Of a DNA stretch of 64,000 bases, positions 1 through 7,690 are shown piece after piece. Position numbers and translations under genes: made by a program. How positions within the stretch are numbered: the stretch's first letter is position 1; each line of letters opens with the position of its first letter. Source of the DNA: Micromonospora lupini str. Lupac 08 (GTDB taxonomy: Bacteria > Actinomycetota > Actinomycetes > Mycobacteriales > Micromonosporaceae); NCBI RefSeq assembly GCF_000297395.2, contig NZ_HF570108.1, positions 6,903,837-6,967,836 on the forward strand. Reading direction: 5' to 3'. A model generated the notes under the pieces. It was given only the letters and a program-made list of their open reading frames with translations, made no database searches and was not told where the DNA came from.

Positions 1-40
1 GTCACCTGGACGATGGCACGCGATTGCGTGACGACGAAAA

Positions 41-78
41 GGCGGGGCCCCGGTGGCTTGCGCCACCGGGGCCCCGCC
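41..78 (-). terminator. Intrinsic terminator of clpC
   Basis: Two perfect 17-bp inverted arms (41-57 and 62-78) enclose a 4-base loop. Read on the minus strand, the hairpin is followed at once by TTTT. It starts 17 bases past the clpC stop codon, so it should end the clpC transcript. It is one of few hairpins in this window with a proper U-tract. Confidence 0.85.
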
Positions 79-95
79 CCTTGCTGCTGGTCGTG

Positions 96-2639
96 CTACT
101 CGTCGGCGCCTGCCGCGGCGGTGCCGGCGGCGGTGCCACCGAGGTCGGCGGGGACGGCGTCCGGAACCTCGACCGGCTTGTCCGCGCCCCGGAAGACGAG
201 CTTGGACTTGTCGATGTCCTCCGGGTCGCCCTCGCAGTCCACCACGACGATCTGACCGGGGGTCAGCTCGTTGAAGAGGATCCGCTCGGACAGGTTGTCC
301 TCGATGTCGCGCTGGATCGTGCGACGAAGCGGACGGGCACCGAGCACCGGGTCGAAGCCCTTCTTGGACAGGTACTTCTTGGCGTTGTCGGTGAGCTCCA
401 GACCCATGTCCTTGTTGTGCAGCTGGGTCTCGATCCGCCGGATCATGATGTCCACGATCGAGAGGATCTCGTTCTGACGCAGCTGGTGGAAGACGATGGT
501 GTCGTCGATCCGGTTGAGGAACTCAGGCCGGAAGTGCTGCTTGAGCTCGTCGTTGACCTTCTGCTTCATCCGGTCGTAGTTGGACTCGGAGTCCTCCGAC
601 TGCTGGAAGCCCAGCGACACGGCCTTGGCCACGTCGCGGGTGCCCAGGTTGGTGGTCAGGATGATGACCGTGTTCTTGAAGTCCACGATCCGGCCCTGAC
701 CGTCGGTGAGCCGACCGTCCTCCAGGATCTGCAGGAGCGTGTTGAACACGTCCGGGTGGGCCTTCTCGATCTCGTCGAAGAGGACCACCGAGAACGGCCG
801 ACGCCGCACCTTCTCGGTCAGCTGCCCGCCCTCGTCGTAGCCGACGTAGCCGGGAGGGGCACCCACGAGGCGGGACACCGTGTACCGGTCGTGGAACTCG
901 GACATGTCCAGCTGGATGAGGGCGTCCTCGCTGCCGAAGAGGAACTCGGCGAGCGCCTTGGACAGCTCGGTCTTACCGACACCGGACGGGCCGGCGAAGA
1001 TGAACGAGCCCGACGGGCGCTTCGGGTCCTTCAGGCCGGCCCGGGTACGCCGGATCGCCTTCGAGACCGCCTTGACCGCGTCCTCCTGGCCGATGACGCG
1101 CTTGTGCAGCTCGTCCTCCATGCGCAGCAGGCGCGAGGTCTCCTCCTCGGTCAGCTTGTAGACCGGGATGCCGGTCCAGTTGCCGAGCACCTCGGCGATC
1201 TGCTCGTCGTCGACCTCGCTGACGACGTCCAGGTCACCGGCCTTCCACTCCTTCTCCCGCTGAGCCTTCTGGCCGAGGAGCTGCTTCTCCTTGTCGCGCA
1301 GCTGGGCGGCGCGCTCGAAGTCCTGCGCGTCGATCGCGGACTCCTTGTCACGACGCACCTGGGCGATGCGCTCGTCGAAGTCACGCAGGTCTGGCGGCGC
1401 GGTCATCCGACGGATCCGCATCCGGGCGCCGGCCTCGTCGATCAGGTCGATCGCCTTGTCCGGCAGGAAGCGGTCGGAGATGTACCGGTCGGCCAGGGTC
1501 GCGGCAGCGACCAGGGCCGCGTCGGTGATGCTCACACGGTGGTGGGCCTCGTACCTATCGCGCAGGCCCTTGAGGATCTCGATGGTGTGCGCCAGCGACG
1601 GCTCACCCACCTGGATCGGCTGGAACCGGCGCTCGAGAGCGGCGTCCTTCTCGAGGTGCTTGCGGTATTCGTCGAGCGTGGTGGCACCGATGGTCTGCAG
1701 CTCACCACGGGCCAGCATCGGCTTGAGGATGCTCGCCGCGTCGATCGCGCCCTCGGCGGCACCCGCACCCACCAGGGTGTGGATCTCGTCGATGAACAGG
1801 ATGATGTCGCCGCGGGTGCGGATCTCCTTGAGCACCTTCTTGAGGCGCTCCTCGAAGTCACCGCGGTAGCGGGAACCGGCGACCAGCGCACCGAGGTCGA
1901 GCGTGTAGAGCTGCTTGTCCTTCAGAGTCTCGGGCACCTCGCCCTTGATGATCTTCTGGGAAAGCCCCTCCACCACGGCGGTCTTACCGACGCCGGGCTC
2001 ACCGATCAGGACCGGGTTGTTCTTGGTACGGCGGGAGAGCACCTGCATGACCCGCTCGATTTCCTTCTCGCGCCCGATGACCGGGTCGAGCTTGCCCTCA
2101 CGGGCGGCCTGGGTCAGGTTGCGGCCGAACTGGTCCAGCACGAGGCTGGTCGACGGCGCGGCCTCACCCGGCGCGGCGCCCGCAGCGGCGGGCTCCTTGC
2201 CCTGGTAGCCGGAGAGCAGCTGGATCACCTGCTGGCGGACCCGGTTGAGGTCGGCGCCGAGCTTGACCAGCACCTGGGCGGCGACGCCCTCACCCTCGCG
2301 GATCAGCCCGAGCAGGATGTGCTCCGTGCCGATGTAGTTGTGGCCGAGCTGCAGCGCCTCGCGCAGCGACAGCTCCAGCACCTTCTTGGCCCGCGGCGTG
2401 AACGGGATGTGCCCGCTCGGCGCCTGCTGGCCCTGGCCGATGATCTCCTCGACCTGCTGGCGGACGCCCTCCAGGGAGATGCCGAGGCTCTCCAGGGCCT
2501 TTGCCGCGACGCCTTCACCTTCGTGGATCAGGCCCAGCAGGATGTGTTCCGTACCGATGTAGTTGTGGTTGAGCATCCGGGCCTCTTCTTGGGCCAGGAC
2601 GACAACCCGTCGCGCTCGGTCGGTGAACCGCTCGAACAT
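96..2639 (-). CDS. clpC: ClpC, AAA+ unfoldase of the Clp protease
   Basis: This 847-residue protein is the cytoplasmic ATPase that unfolds substrates and feeds them to ClpP. Two Clp-N repeats occupy about residues 1-145, each with the motif HNYIGTEHILLGLI. The first AAA+ module has Walker A GEPGVGKT and Walker B LFIDEIH. A UVR-like middle segment (around DFERAAQLRDKEKQ) follows, then the second AAA+ module with GPSGVGKT and VLFDEIEKAHP. Length matches actinobacterial ClpC1. The ATG start is preceded by GAGGAG and GAGGG. It ends in TAG and is followed by a strong terminator, so it appears monocistronic. In mycobacteria the orthologue is essential and under ClgR control; no clear ClgR site was recognised here. 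Confidence 0.97.
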   Translation of the reverse strand: MFERFTDRARRVVVLAQEEARMLNHNYIGTEHILLGLIHEGEGVAAKALESLGISLEGVRQQVEEIIGQGQQAPSGHIPFTPRAKKVLELSLREALQLGHNYIGTEHILLGLIREGEGVAAQVLVKLGADLNRVRQQVIQLLSGYQGKEPAAAGAAPGEAAPSTSLVLDQFGRNLTQAAREGKLDPVIGREKEIERVMQVLSRRTKNNPVLIGEPGVGKTAVVEGLSQKIIKGEVPETLKDKQLYTLDLGALVAGSRYRGDFEERLKKVLKEIRTRGDIILFIDEIHTLVGAGAAEGAIDAASILKPMLARGELQTIGATTLDEYRKHLEKDAALERRFQPIQVGEPSLAHTIEILKGLRDRYEAHHRVSITDAALVAAATLADRYISDRFLPDKAIDLIDEAGARMRIRRMTAPPDLRDFDERIAQVRRDKESAIDAQDFERAAQLRDKEKQLLGQKAQREKEWKAGDLDVVSEVDDEQIAEVLGNWTGIPVYKLTEEETSRLLRMEDELHKRVIGQEDAVKAVSKAIRRTRAGLKDPKRPSGSFIFAGPSGVGKTELSKALAEFLFGSEDALIQLDMSEFHDRYTVSRLVGAPPGYVGYDEGGQLTEKVRRRPFSVVLFDEIEKAHPDVFNTLLQILEDGRLTDGQGRIVDFKNTVIILTTNLGTRDVAKAVSLGFQQSEDSESNYDRMKQKVNDELKQHFRPEFLNRIDDTIVFHQLRQNEILSIVDIMIRRIETQLHNKDMGLELTDNAKKYLSKKGFDPVLGARPLRRTIQRDIEDNLSERILFNELTPGQIVVVDCEGDPEDIDKSKLVFRGADKPVEVPDAVPADLGGTAAGTAAAGADE

Positions 2640-3013
2640 GCCCTCGTGCTCCTCACGTGCCGTGCGCCTTGATGGTCAAGATCTTGGCGGGGCCGGTGCA
2701 CGAACGTCCAGGACGGGCGTCCGTGCCTCCTTACTCTATCGTCGCTGACCGACTCAGCTGAGGTCGTGTCTCTCCGGTCTGGGTCAGTTCCACGTCGTTT
2801 TGCACAACCGTCCGCGCTCAGGAGGTGTTCCGGTACCCCTGGCGCTACGCGCAGAGCGAAATCCGACCGACTCCACGGAAGCCCTCTGCGGGGCCCCACG
2901 GGGCCCGGGGAGGGCCTCCGACGGCCTCCGGAGGCTCCGGGAGGGCCGATCGGTGGGACCGGGCACCGCTCCCGACCCTCGCGGGGGAAGCCTCGCCCGA
3001 CCCTTTCGGGAAG

Positions 3014-3056
3014 TTGTCCACAGGTTGTGGATAGTTACTCCACCGCCTGTGGACAA
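3014..3056. promoter_or_regulatory. Cluster of three DnaA-box-like sequences
   Basis: TTGTCCACA occurs at 3014-3022 on the plus strand and again, inverted, at 3048-3056. A third near-match (CTATCCACA on the minus strand, 3026-3034) lies between them. TTGTCCACA is the preferred DnaA box of GC-rich actinobacteria. Three in 43 bases outside dnaA-dnaN suggests DnaA binding, either for titration or for control of clpC or lsr2. No origin-like AT-rich unwinding element was seen. Confidence 0.5.
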
Positions 3057-3140
3057 CGCCGGTCGGGCCGGAAAACGTCCCGATCCGCGAAACCCAGGCG
3101 AACCGATCCAGGAATCCCCCCAAACCGGACGTGGATACGG

Positions 3141-3176
3141 CGACGCCGGCCCGGAGGATGCTCCGGCCCGGCGTCG
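3141..3176 (-). terminator. Hairpin downstream of lsr2
   Basis: A 16-bp inverted repeat with one mismatch (3141-3156 and 3161-3176) encloses the loop GATG. It lies 44 bases past the lsr2 stop on the minus strand. It lacks a U-tract, as many actinobacterial terminators do. Confidence 0.5.
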
Positions 3177-3219
3177 GTGTCGCCCTGCGGTGGCGGCTGC
3201 CACCGGTCAGCTCAACGGA

Positions 3220-3564
3220 TCAGCGCTTGGCGTGGTACTCGTCGACGATCTCCTGCGGGATACGGCCCCGGTCCGAGATGTCCTTGCCGGCCTTCTTGGC
3301 CCACTCCCGGATCGCCTTGTTCTGCTCCCGGTCGGCAGTGGCGCCACCGCGACCGCGGGCGGCACGCCCACCGATCACCACGCCGCCGCGACCCACCTTG
3401 GTGCCGGCCCCGACGTACGGCGCGAATACGTCGCGCAATTTCGCGGCGTTGGCGCCGGACAGGTCGATCTCGTACTGAACGCCGTCGAGCGCGAACTTGA
3501 CGGTCTCGTCAGCGTCCCCACCGTCCAGGTCATCGACCAGCTTGTGAATGATCTGCTTGGCCAC
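3220..3564 (-). CDS. lsr2: Lsr2, nucleoid-associated xenogeneic silencer
   Basis: Lsr2 is a small DNA-bridging protein that coats A/T-rich DNA and silences acquired genes. The N-terminal dimerisation domain starts at AKQIIHKLVDDLDGG. The C-terminal DNA-binding domain contains REWAKKAGKDISDRGRIP, with the RGR minor-groove hook. I chose the GTG at 3564 (114 residues) over an ATG nine bases upstream. AAAGGA sits at a proper 9-base spacing before the GTG but touches the ATG, and family members begin right at AKQ. It is transcribed alone from a promoter at 3611-3639, next to lysS and clpC as in mycobacteria. Confidence 0.95.
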   Translation of the reverse strand: MAKQIIHKLVDDLDGGDADETVKFALDGVQYEIDLSGANAAKLRDVFAPYVGAGTKVGRGGVVIGGRAARGRGGATADREQNKAIREWAKKAGKDISDRGRIPQEIVDEYHAKR

Positions 3565-3610
3565 GTCCCACATTCCTTTCGAGCAGGGCGCTCCTGCTTA
3601 ACGAGAGCAC

Positions 3611-3639
3611 AATAACCCCCGCGCTGCTCGTCGCGTCAA
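3611..3639 (-). promoter_or_regulatory. Promoter of lsr2
   Basis: On the minus strand TTGACG (3639-3634) is followed after 17 bases by GTTATT (3616-3611), a good -35/-10 pair. The expected start of transcription is near 3604. The short leader contains a small hairpin (GCAGG-AGCGC-CCTGC) just before the ribosome site AAAGGA. Confidence 0.6.
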
Positions 3640-3677
3640 TAGGAGGCCGTTACGACTCGCTGGGAGTTGGCGGCCGA

Positions 3678-5186
3678 CTACTCCGGGCGGACCAACGGGA
3701 AGAGGATCGTTTCCCGAATTCCGAGGCCGGTCAGGGCCATCAAGAGCCGGTCGATTCCCATTCCCATACCCCCGGCCGGCGGCATTCCGTACTCCATGGC
3801 CCGGAGAAAGTCCTCGTCGAGACGCATCGCCTCGTCGTCGCCACGGGCCGCGAGCTGCGCCTGGGCCACCAGCCGCTCCCGCTGCACCACCGGGTCGACC
3901 AGCTCGGAGTACCCGGTGCCCAGCTCGAAGCCGAGGATGTAGAGGTCCCACTTTTCGGCCAGCCCCGGCTCGCTGCGGTGGCCCCGGGTGAGCGGGCTGG
4001 TCTCCTCCGGGTAGTCGCGGACGAAGGTGGGCGCCTGCAGGCCGGGGACGACCAGTTCCTCGAACAGTTCCTCGGCGAGCTTGCCGGGGCCCCACTTCGG
4101 ATCCACGGCCAATCCCACCTTGTCCGCGTACTCCACCAGCCGGGAACGGTCGGTGCGGACCGTGACCTCCTCGCCGAGCGCTTCGGAAAGGGACCCGAAC
4201 AGGGTCACCGATCGCCACTCGCCGCCCAGGTCGAACTCCCGCCCGTCAGCGTGGGTCACCACCGTCGAACCGCTGACCGCGATCGCCGCCTGTTGCACGA
4301 GATTACGGGTCAGCTCGCCGATCGTGTCGTAGTCGCCGTACGCCTGGTACGTCTCCAGCATCGCGAACTCGGGCGAGTGCGAAGAGTCGACACCCTCATT
4401 ACGGAAGTTGCGGTTGATCTCGAAGACGCGGTCCACACCACCAACGACCGCGCGCTTCAGAAACAGTTCCGGAGCGATTCGCAGATACAGATCGGTGCTC
4501 AACGCATTGCTGTGGGTCACGAAGGGTCGGGCCGCCGCGCCGCCGTGCAGGAGTTGCAGCATCGGCGTTTCCACCTCGATGAAGCCCTGGCCGTGCAGTG
4601 AATCGCGCAGACTGCGCACCGCCGCCGCCCGCGTGCGGACCATCTGCCGGGCCTGCGGCCGGACGATCAGGTCGACGTAGCGCTGCCGGACCCGAGCCTC
4701 CTCGGAGAGCGGCTTGTGAGCCACCGGCAACGGACGCAGCGCCTTGGCGGTCATCTCCCACCGCTGCGCGAGCACGGACAGTTCGCCCCGGCGGCTGGTG
4801 ATCACCTCGCCGGTCACGCCGACGTGGTCGCCCAGGTCGACCATGCGCTTCCAGGCCTCCAGCCGCTCCGGACCGATTCGGTCCAGGGAGAGCATGGCCT
4901 GCAACTCGGTGCCGTCGCCGTCGCGCAGGGTGGCGAAGCAGAGCTTGCCGGTGTTGCGTACGAAGATCACCCGGCCGGTGACCGAGACCTCGTCGCCGGT
5001 GGCGGTGTCGGTGGGCAGATCCGCGTAGCGGGCCCGGATCTCGGCCAGGGTGGTGGTGCGGGGGAAGCCGATCGGATAGGGCTCGACTCCCTCGGCGAGC
5101 ATCCGGTCCCGCTTCTCCCGGCGGACCTTCATCTGCTCGGGAAGGTCGTCGGCGGGGTCCACTGGCACGGCGTTCTGCTCGCTCAC
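3678..5186 (-). CDS. lysS: Lysyl-tRNA synthetase, class II
   Basis: LysS charges tRNA-Lys in the cytoplasm. An N-terminal OB-fold anticodon-binding domain (for example VTGRVIFVRNTGKLCFATLR) precedes the class II catalytic core. The core has motif 2 at FEINRNFRNEG, with substrate residues in SSHSPEFAMLE, and motif 3 at GMGIDRLLMALTG. The length of 502 residues is normal. Two GTG starts are possible; the one at 5186 is preferred because GAGGAAG lies 6-8 bases upstream, while the GTG at 5204 has no ribosome site. It lies upstream of lsr2 but has a separate transcription signal between them. Confidence 0.95.
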   Translation of the reverse strand: MSEQNAVPVDPADDLPEQMKVRREKRDRMLAEGVEPYPIGFPRTTTLAEIRARYADLPTDTATGDEVSVTGRVIFVRNTGKLCFATLRDGDGTELQAMLSLDRIGPERLEAWKRMVDLGDHVGVTGEVITSRRGELSVLAQRWEMTAKALRPLPVAHKPLSEEARVRQRYVDLIVRPQARQMVRTRAAAVRSLRDSLHGQGFIEVETPMLQLLHGGAAARPFVTHSNALSTDLYLRIAPELFLKRAVVGGVDRVFEINRNFRNEGVDSSHSPEFAMLETYQAYGDYDTIGELTRNLVQQAAIAVSGSTVVTHADGREFDLGGEWRSVTLFGSLSEALGEEVTVRTDRSRLVEYADKVGLAVDPKWGPGKLAEELFEELVVPGLQAPTFVRDYPEETSPLTRGHRSEPGLAEKWDLYILGFELGTGYSELVDPVVQRERLVAQAQLAARGDDEAMRLDEDFLRAMEYGMPPAGGMGMGIDRLLMALTGLGIRETILFPLVRPE

Positions 5187-5275
5187 GGCACGCTTCCTCG
5201 TCACGGGAGATACAGGGGGTCAGGCCCGAGCGTACTCAAGCGGTCCGGGGCCCGTTACCGGATAACCTGCCCGTC

Positions 5276-6013
5276 ATGGTCGATCACACTCACGCCCTCT
5301 CCTTCGGTGCCGCGGCGAGCGATTACGACCGGTTTCGTCCCCACTATCCCGACGCCGCCATCCGGTGGGCACTCGACAGGCTCCGCGACGCACGGATCGT
5401 CGACCTCGGCGCGGGCACCGGCATCCTGACCCGCGACGTCCAGGCCCTCGGCCACCAGGTCGTACCCGTCGAGCCCGATCCGGGGATGCGGGCGCAACTC
5501 GCCCGCAGCACCCCGGGCACGACGGCGCTGGCGGGCAGCGCCGAGGCCGTGCCGCTGCCCGACGGGGCGGCGGACGCGGTGCTTGTCGGCACGGCGTACC
5601 ACTGGTTCGACCGGGAGCCCGCGCACGCCGAGATCGCCCGGGTGCTGCGCCCCGGCGGCACCTTCGCCCCGGTCTGGAACATCCGGGACGACCGCGTCGA
5701 CTGGGTGGCGGAGCTGGGCCGGATCGCCCACCTCGACGACAAGTCGGGCAACATCGTCGTGAAGTACGCGGACTTCGGTCCGGCCTTCGGCACCATCGAG
5801 ACGCGCGAGTTCACGCACCGCACGACCCTCACCCCGGACGAGGTACGCGGCATGATCCGCACTCGTTCCTACTGGCTTACCGCCTCCGACGCGGATCGGC
5901 AGCGGGTCGAGGGGGAGCTGACCGAACTCCTGGCCACCCACCCCGCCCTGGCCGGCCGGGAGACAGTCGAGCTGCCGTACCGGACGTTGGTGCTGCGCGC
6001 CCGACGACGCTGA
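5276..6013 (+). CDS. Class I SAM-dependent methyltransferase
   Basis: This 245-residue protein has the Rossmann-type methyltransferase fold. The SAM-binding loop is VDLGAGTGILT (about residues 43-53), followed by an acidic residue in VVPVEPD. Motif II is near DAVLVGTAYHWFD, and the post-motif RVLRPGGTFAPVWN is present. AYHWFD and the overall pattern match the small UbiE/Coq5-like group that acts on unknown small molecules. It is transcribed away from lysS and converges on coaX with a 4-base gap. No substrate can be assigned. Confidence 0.85.
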   Translation: MVDHTHALSFGAAASDYDRFRPHYPDAAIRWALDRLRDARIVDLGAGTGILTRDVQALGHQVVPVEPDPGMRAQLARSTPGTTALAGSAEAVPLPDGAADAVLVGTAYHWFDREPAHAEIARVLRPGGTFAPVWNIRDDRVDWVAELGRIAHLDDKSGNIVVKYADFGPAFGTIETREFTHRTTLTPDEVRGMIRTRSYWLTASDADRQRVEGELTELLATHPALAGRETVELPYRTLVLRARRR

Positions 6014-6017
6014 GGGT

Positions 6018-6776
6018 CTACAGGTTGCGTTCGTAGACCATCCGCAGGCCGATCAGCGTGATCATCGGCTCGTGGTGGGTGATGGTGCGGCACTCGTTGA
6101 TCACCAGGGAGGCGAGGCCGCCGGTGGCGATCACCGCCTTCACCTCGCCCAACTCCTCGGTCATCCGCTCGACGATCCGGTCGACCTGCCCGGCGAACCC
6201 GAAGTAGAGGCCGGCCTGGAGGCACTCCACGGTGTTCTTGCCGATCACCGAGCGGGGCTTGGTGGCCTCGACCTTGCGCAACTGGGCCGCGCGGGCGGCG
6301 AGCGCGTCGAAGGAGATCTCGATGCCCGGGGCGAACGCGCCGCCGAGGAACTCGCCCCGGCCGCTGATCACGTCGAAGTTGGTGGTGGTGCCGAAGTCGA
6401 CAACGATCGACGGCCCGCCGTAGAGGGTGAACGCGGCAAGCGTGTTGACCACCCGGTCGGCGCCCACCTCCTTCGGGTTGTCGATCGCCAACTGCACCCC
6501 GGTCCGCACGCCCGGCTCGACGATCACGCTCGGCAGGTCGGCGTAGTACCGGCCGAGCATGGTCCGCAGCGACCGCAACGCGGCGGGCACCGTGGAGCAG
6601 GCGGCCACGCCGGTGATCTCGACGTTGTCCCCGGCGAGCAGGCCCCGGAACATCAGGCCCAGCTCGTCCGCCGTCGAGCGGGCATCGGTCTTGATCCGCC
6701 AGGAGTGCACCAGCTTGTCGCCGTCGAAGGTCGCCAGCACGGTGTTGGTGTTTCCGATGTCGATGCAGAGCAGCAC
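6018..6776 (-). CDS. coaX: Type III pantothenate kinase
   Basis: CoaX phosphorylates pantothenate, the first step of coenzyme A synthesis, and is feedback-resistant. The ASKHA-fold phosphate loops are visible: CIDIGNTNTVLATF at the N-terminus and VVDFGTTTNFDVI in the middle, with GGAFAPGIEISFDAL and VIATGGLASLV further on. The length of 252 residues is typical. It starts with GTG and lies 17 bases after nadC on the same strand, so nadB-nadC-coaX probably form one transcript that joins NAD and CoA synthesis. panC and panD lie a few kilobases away on the same strand. Confidence 0.93.
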   Translation of the reverse strand: MLLCIDIGNTNTVLATFDGDKLVHSWRIKTDARSTADELGLMFRGLLAGDNVEITGVAACSTVPAALRSLRTMLGRYYADLPSVIVEPGVRTGVQLAIDNPKEVGADRVVNTLAAFTLYGGPSIVVDFGTTTNFDVISGRGEFLGGAFAPGIEISFDALAARAAQLRKVEATKPRSVIGKNTVECLQAGLYFGFAGQVDRIVERMTEELGEVKAVIATGGLASLVINECRTITHHEPMITLIGLRMVYERNL

Positions 6777-6793
6777 GCACGCAGCCTAGACAA

Positions 6794-7690
6794 CTACTCG
6801 ACGCGCAGGTCCAGCGCGATGTCCAGGATCGGCGACGAGTGGGTCAACGCGCCCACCGAGAGGAAGTCGACACCCGTGGCCGCGTACCGGCCCGCCACCT
6901 CCAGGGTCAGCCCGCCGGTCGCCTCCAGCTCCGCCCGGTCACCCACGGCGGCCACCGCCTCGGCCAGTACCTCCGGGGTCATGTTGTCGCAGAGCAGGAA
7001 GTCCGCCCCGGCCTCGACCGCCTCCACCGCCTCGGCGACAGTGATCACCTCGACCTGCACCGGCACCTCCGGGAACGCCTCCCGGACCCGTCGGTACGCC
7101 GCCGTGATGCCCCCGGCCGCCAGCTTGTGATTGTCCTTGATCATGGCCACGTCGTAGAGGCCCATCCGCTTGTTGGTGCCCCCGCCGGCCCGCACCGCGT
7201 ACTTCTCCAGCGCCCGCAGGCCCGGCGTCGTCTTGCGGGTGTCCAGCACCATCGCCTTCGTGCCGGCCAGGGCGTCCGCCCAGGCACGGGTGTGGGTGGC
7301 CACCCCGGACATCCGGCAGAGCAGGTTGAGCGCCGTCCGCTCGGCGGTGAGCAGCAGCCGGGTCGGGCCGGTCACCGTCGCCAGCACGTCGCCGCGGGCC
7401 ACCCGCTCACCGTCGCGGGCCAGCTCCGACACCTCGACGGTACGACCGGAGCCGGTCACGTCGCCCACCAGCTCGAACACGGCGGCGGCCACGGCCAGGC
7501 CGGCCACCACCCCGTCGGCGCGGGCCACCAGGTCGGCGGTGTCGGTCTGCTCCGCCGGGATGGTCGCCACGCTGGTTACGTCGAGGAAGTCCGGCCCCAG
7601 ATCCTCGACCAGCGCGCCCTCGATCACCTGCCGTACGTGCGCCGGATCCAACCCCGCCGCCCGCAACGCCGTCTCCGTCGACTCGATCAC
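6794..7690 (-). CDS. nadC: Nicotinate-nucleotide pyrophosphorylase (carboxylating)
   Basis: NadC converts quinolinate and PRPP to nicotinate mononucleotide. Hallmarks are EDLGPDFLDVTS near the N-terminus, TERTALNLLCRMSGVATHT, the basic loop LDTRKTTPGLRALEKYAV, GGGTNKRMGL, and the acidic strand ADFLLCDNMTP. I chose the GTG at 7690 (298 residues). GGGAGGGG lies six bases upstream, the family begins here, and the start overlaps the nadB stop as GTGA, implying translational coupling. Confidence 0.94.
   Translation of the reverse strand: MIESTETALRAAGLDPAHVRQVIEGALVEDLGPDFLDVTSVATIPAEQTDTADLVARADGVVAGLAVAAAVFELVGDVTGSGRTVEVSELARDGERVARGDVLATVTGPTRLLLTAERTALNLLCRMSGVATHTRAWADALAGTKAMVLDTRKTTPGLRALEKYAVRAGGGTNKRMGLYDVAMIKDNHKLAAGGITAAYRRVREAFPEVPVQVEVITVAEAVEAVEAGADFLLCDNMTPEVLAEAVAAVGDRAELEATGGLTLEVAGRYAATGVDFLSVGALTHSSPILDIALDLRVE

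Larger units (their letters stand above)
2640..3219. other. 580-bp intergenic region between clpC and lsr2
   Basis: No convincing gene is present. On the minus strand the clpC side has TAGAGT (within 2732-2742) as a possible -10 box about 95 bases upstream of the start. The middle (about 2885-2950) is a G/C tract with several overlapping short palindromes. A cluster of DnaA-box-like sequences lies at 3014-3056, and a hairpin next to the lsr2 end at 3141-3176. The segment around 2785-2850 and 3010-3045 is noticeably richer in A/T than the flanking genes. Confidence 0.6.

Noticed and set aside
24..2672. An 882-codon open frame opposite clpC
   Set aside because: It is the complement of clpC and owes its length to GC-rich third positions; the translation shows no family pattern.
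2640..3219. Chromosomal origin of replication
   Set aside because: Only three DnaA boxes and no dnaA, dnaN or AT-rich unwinding region are present; other actinobacterial origins have many more boxes.
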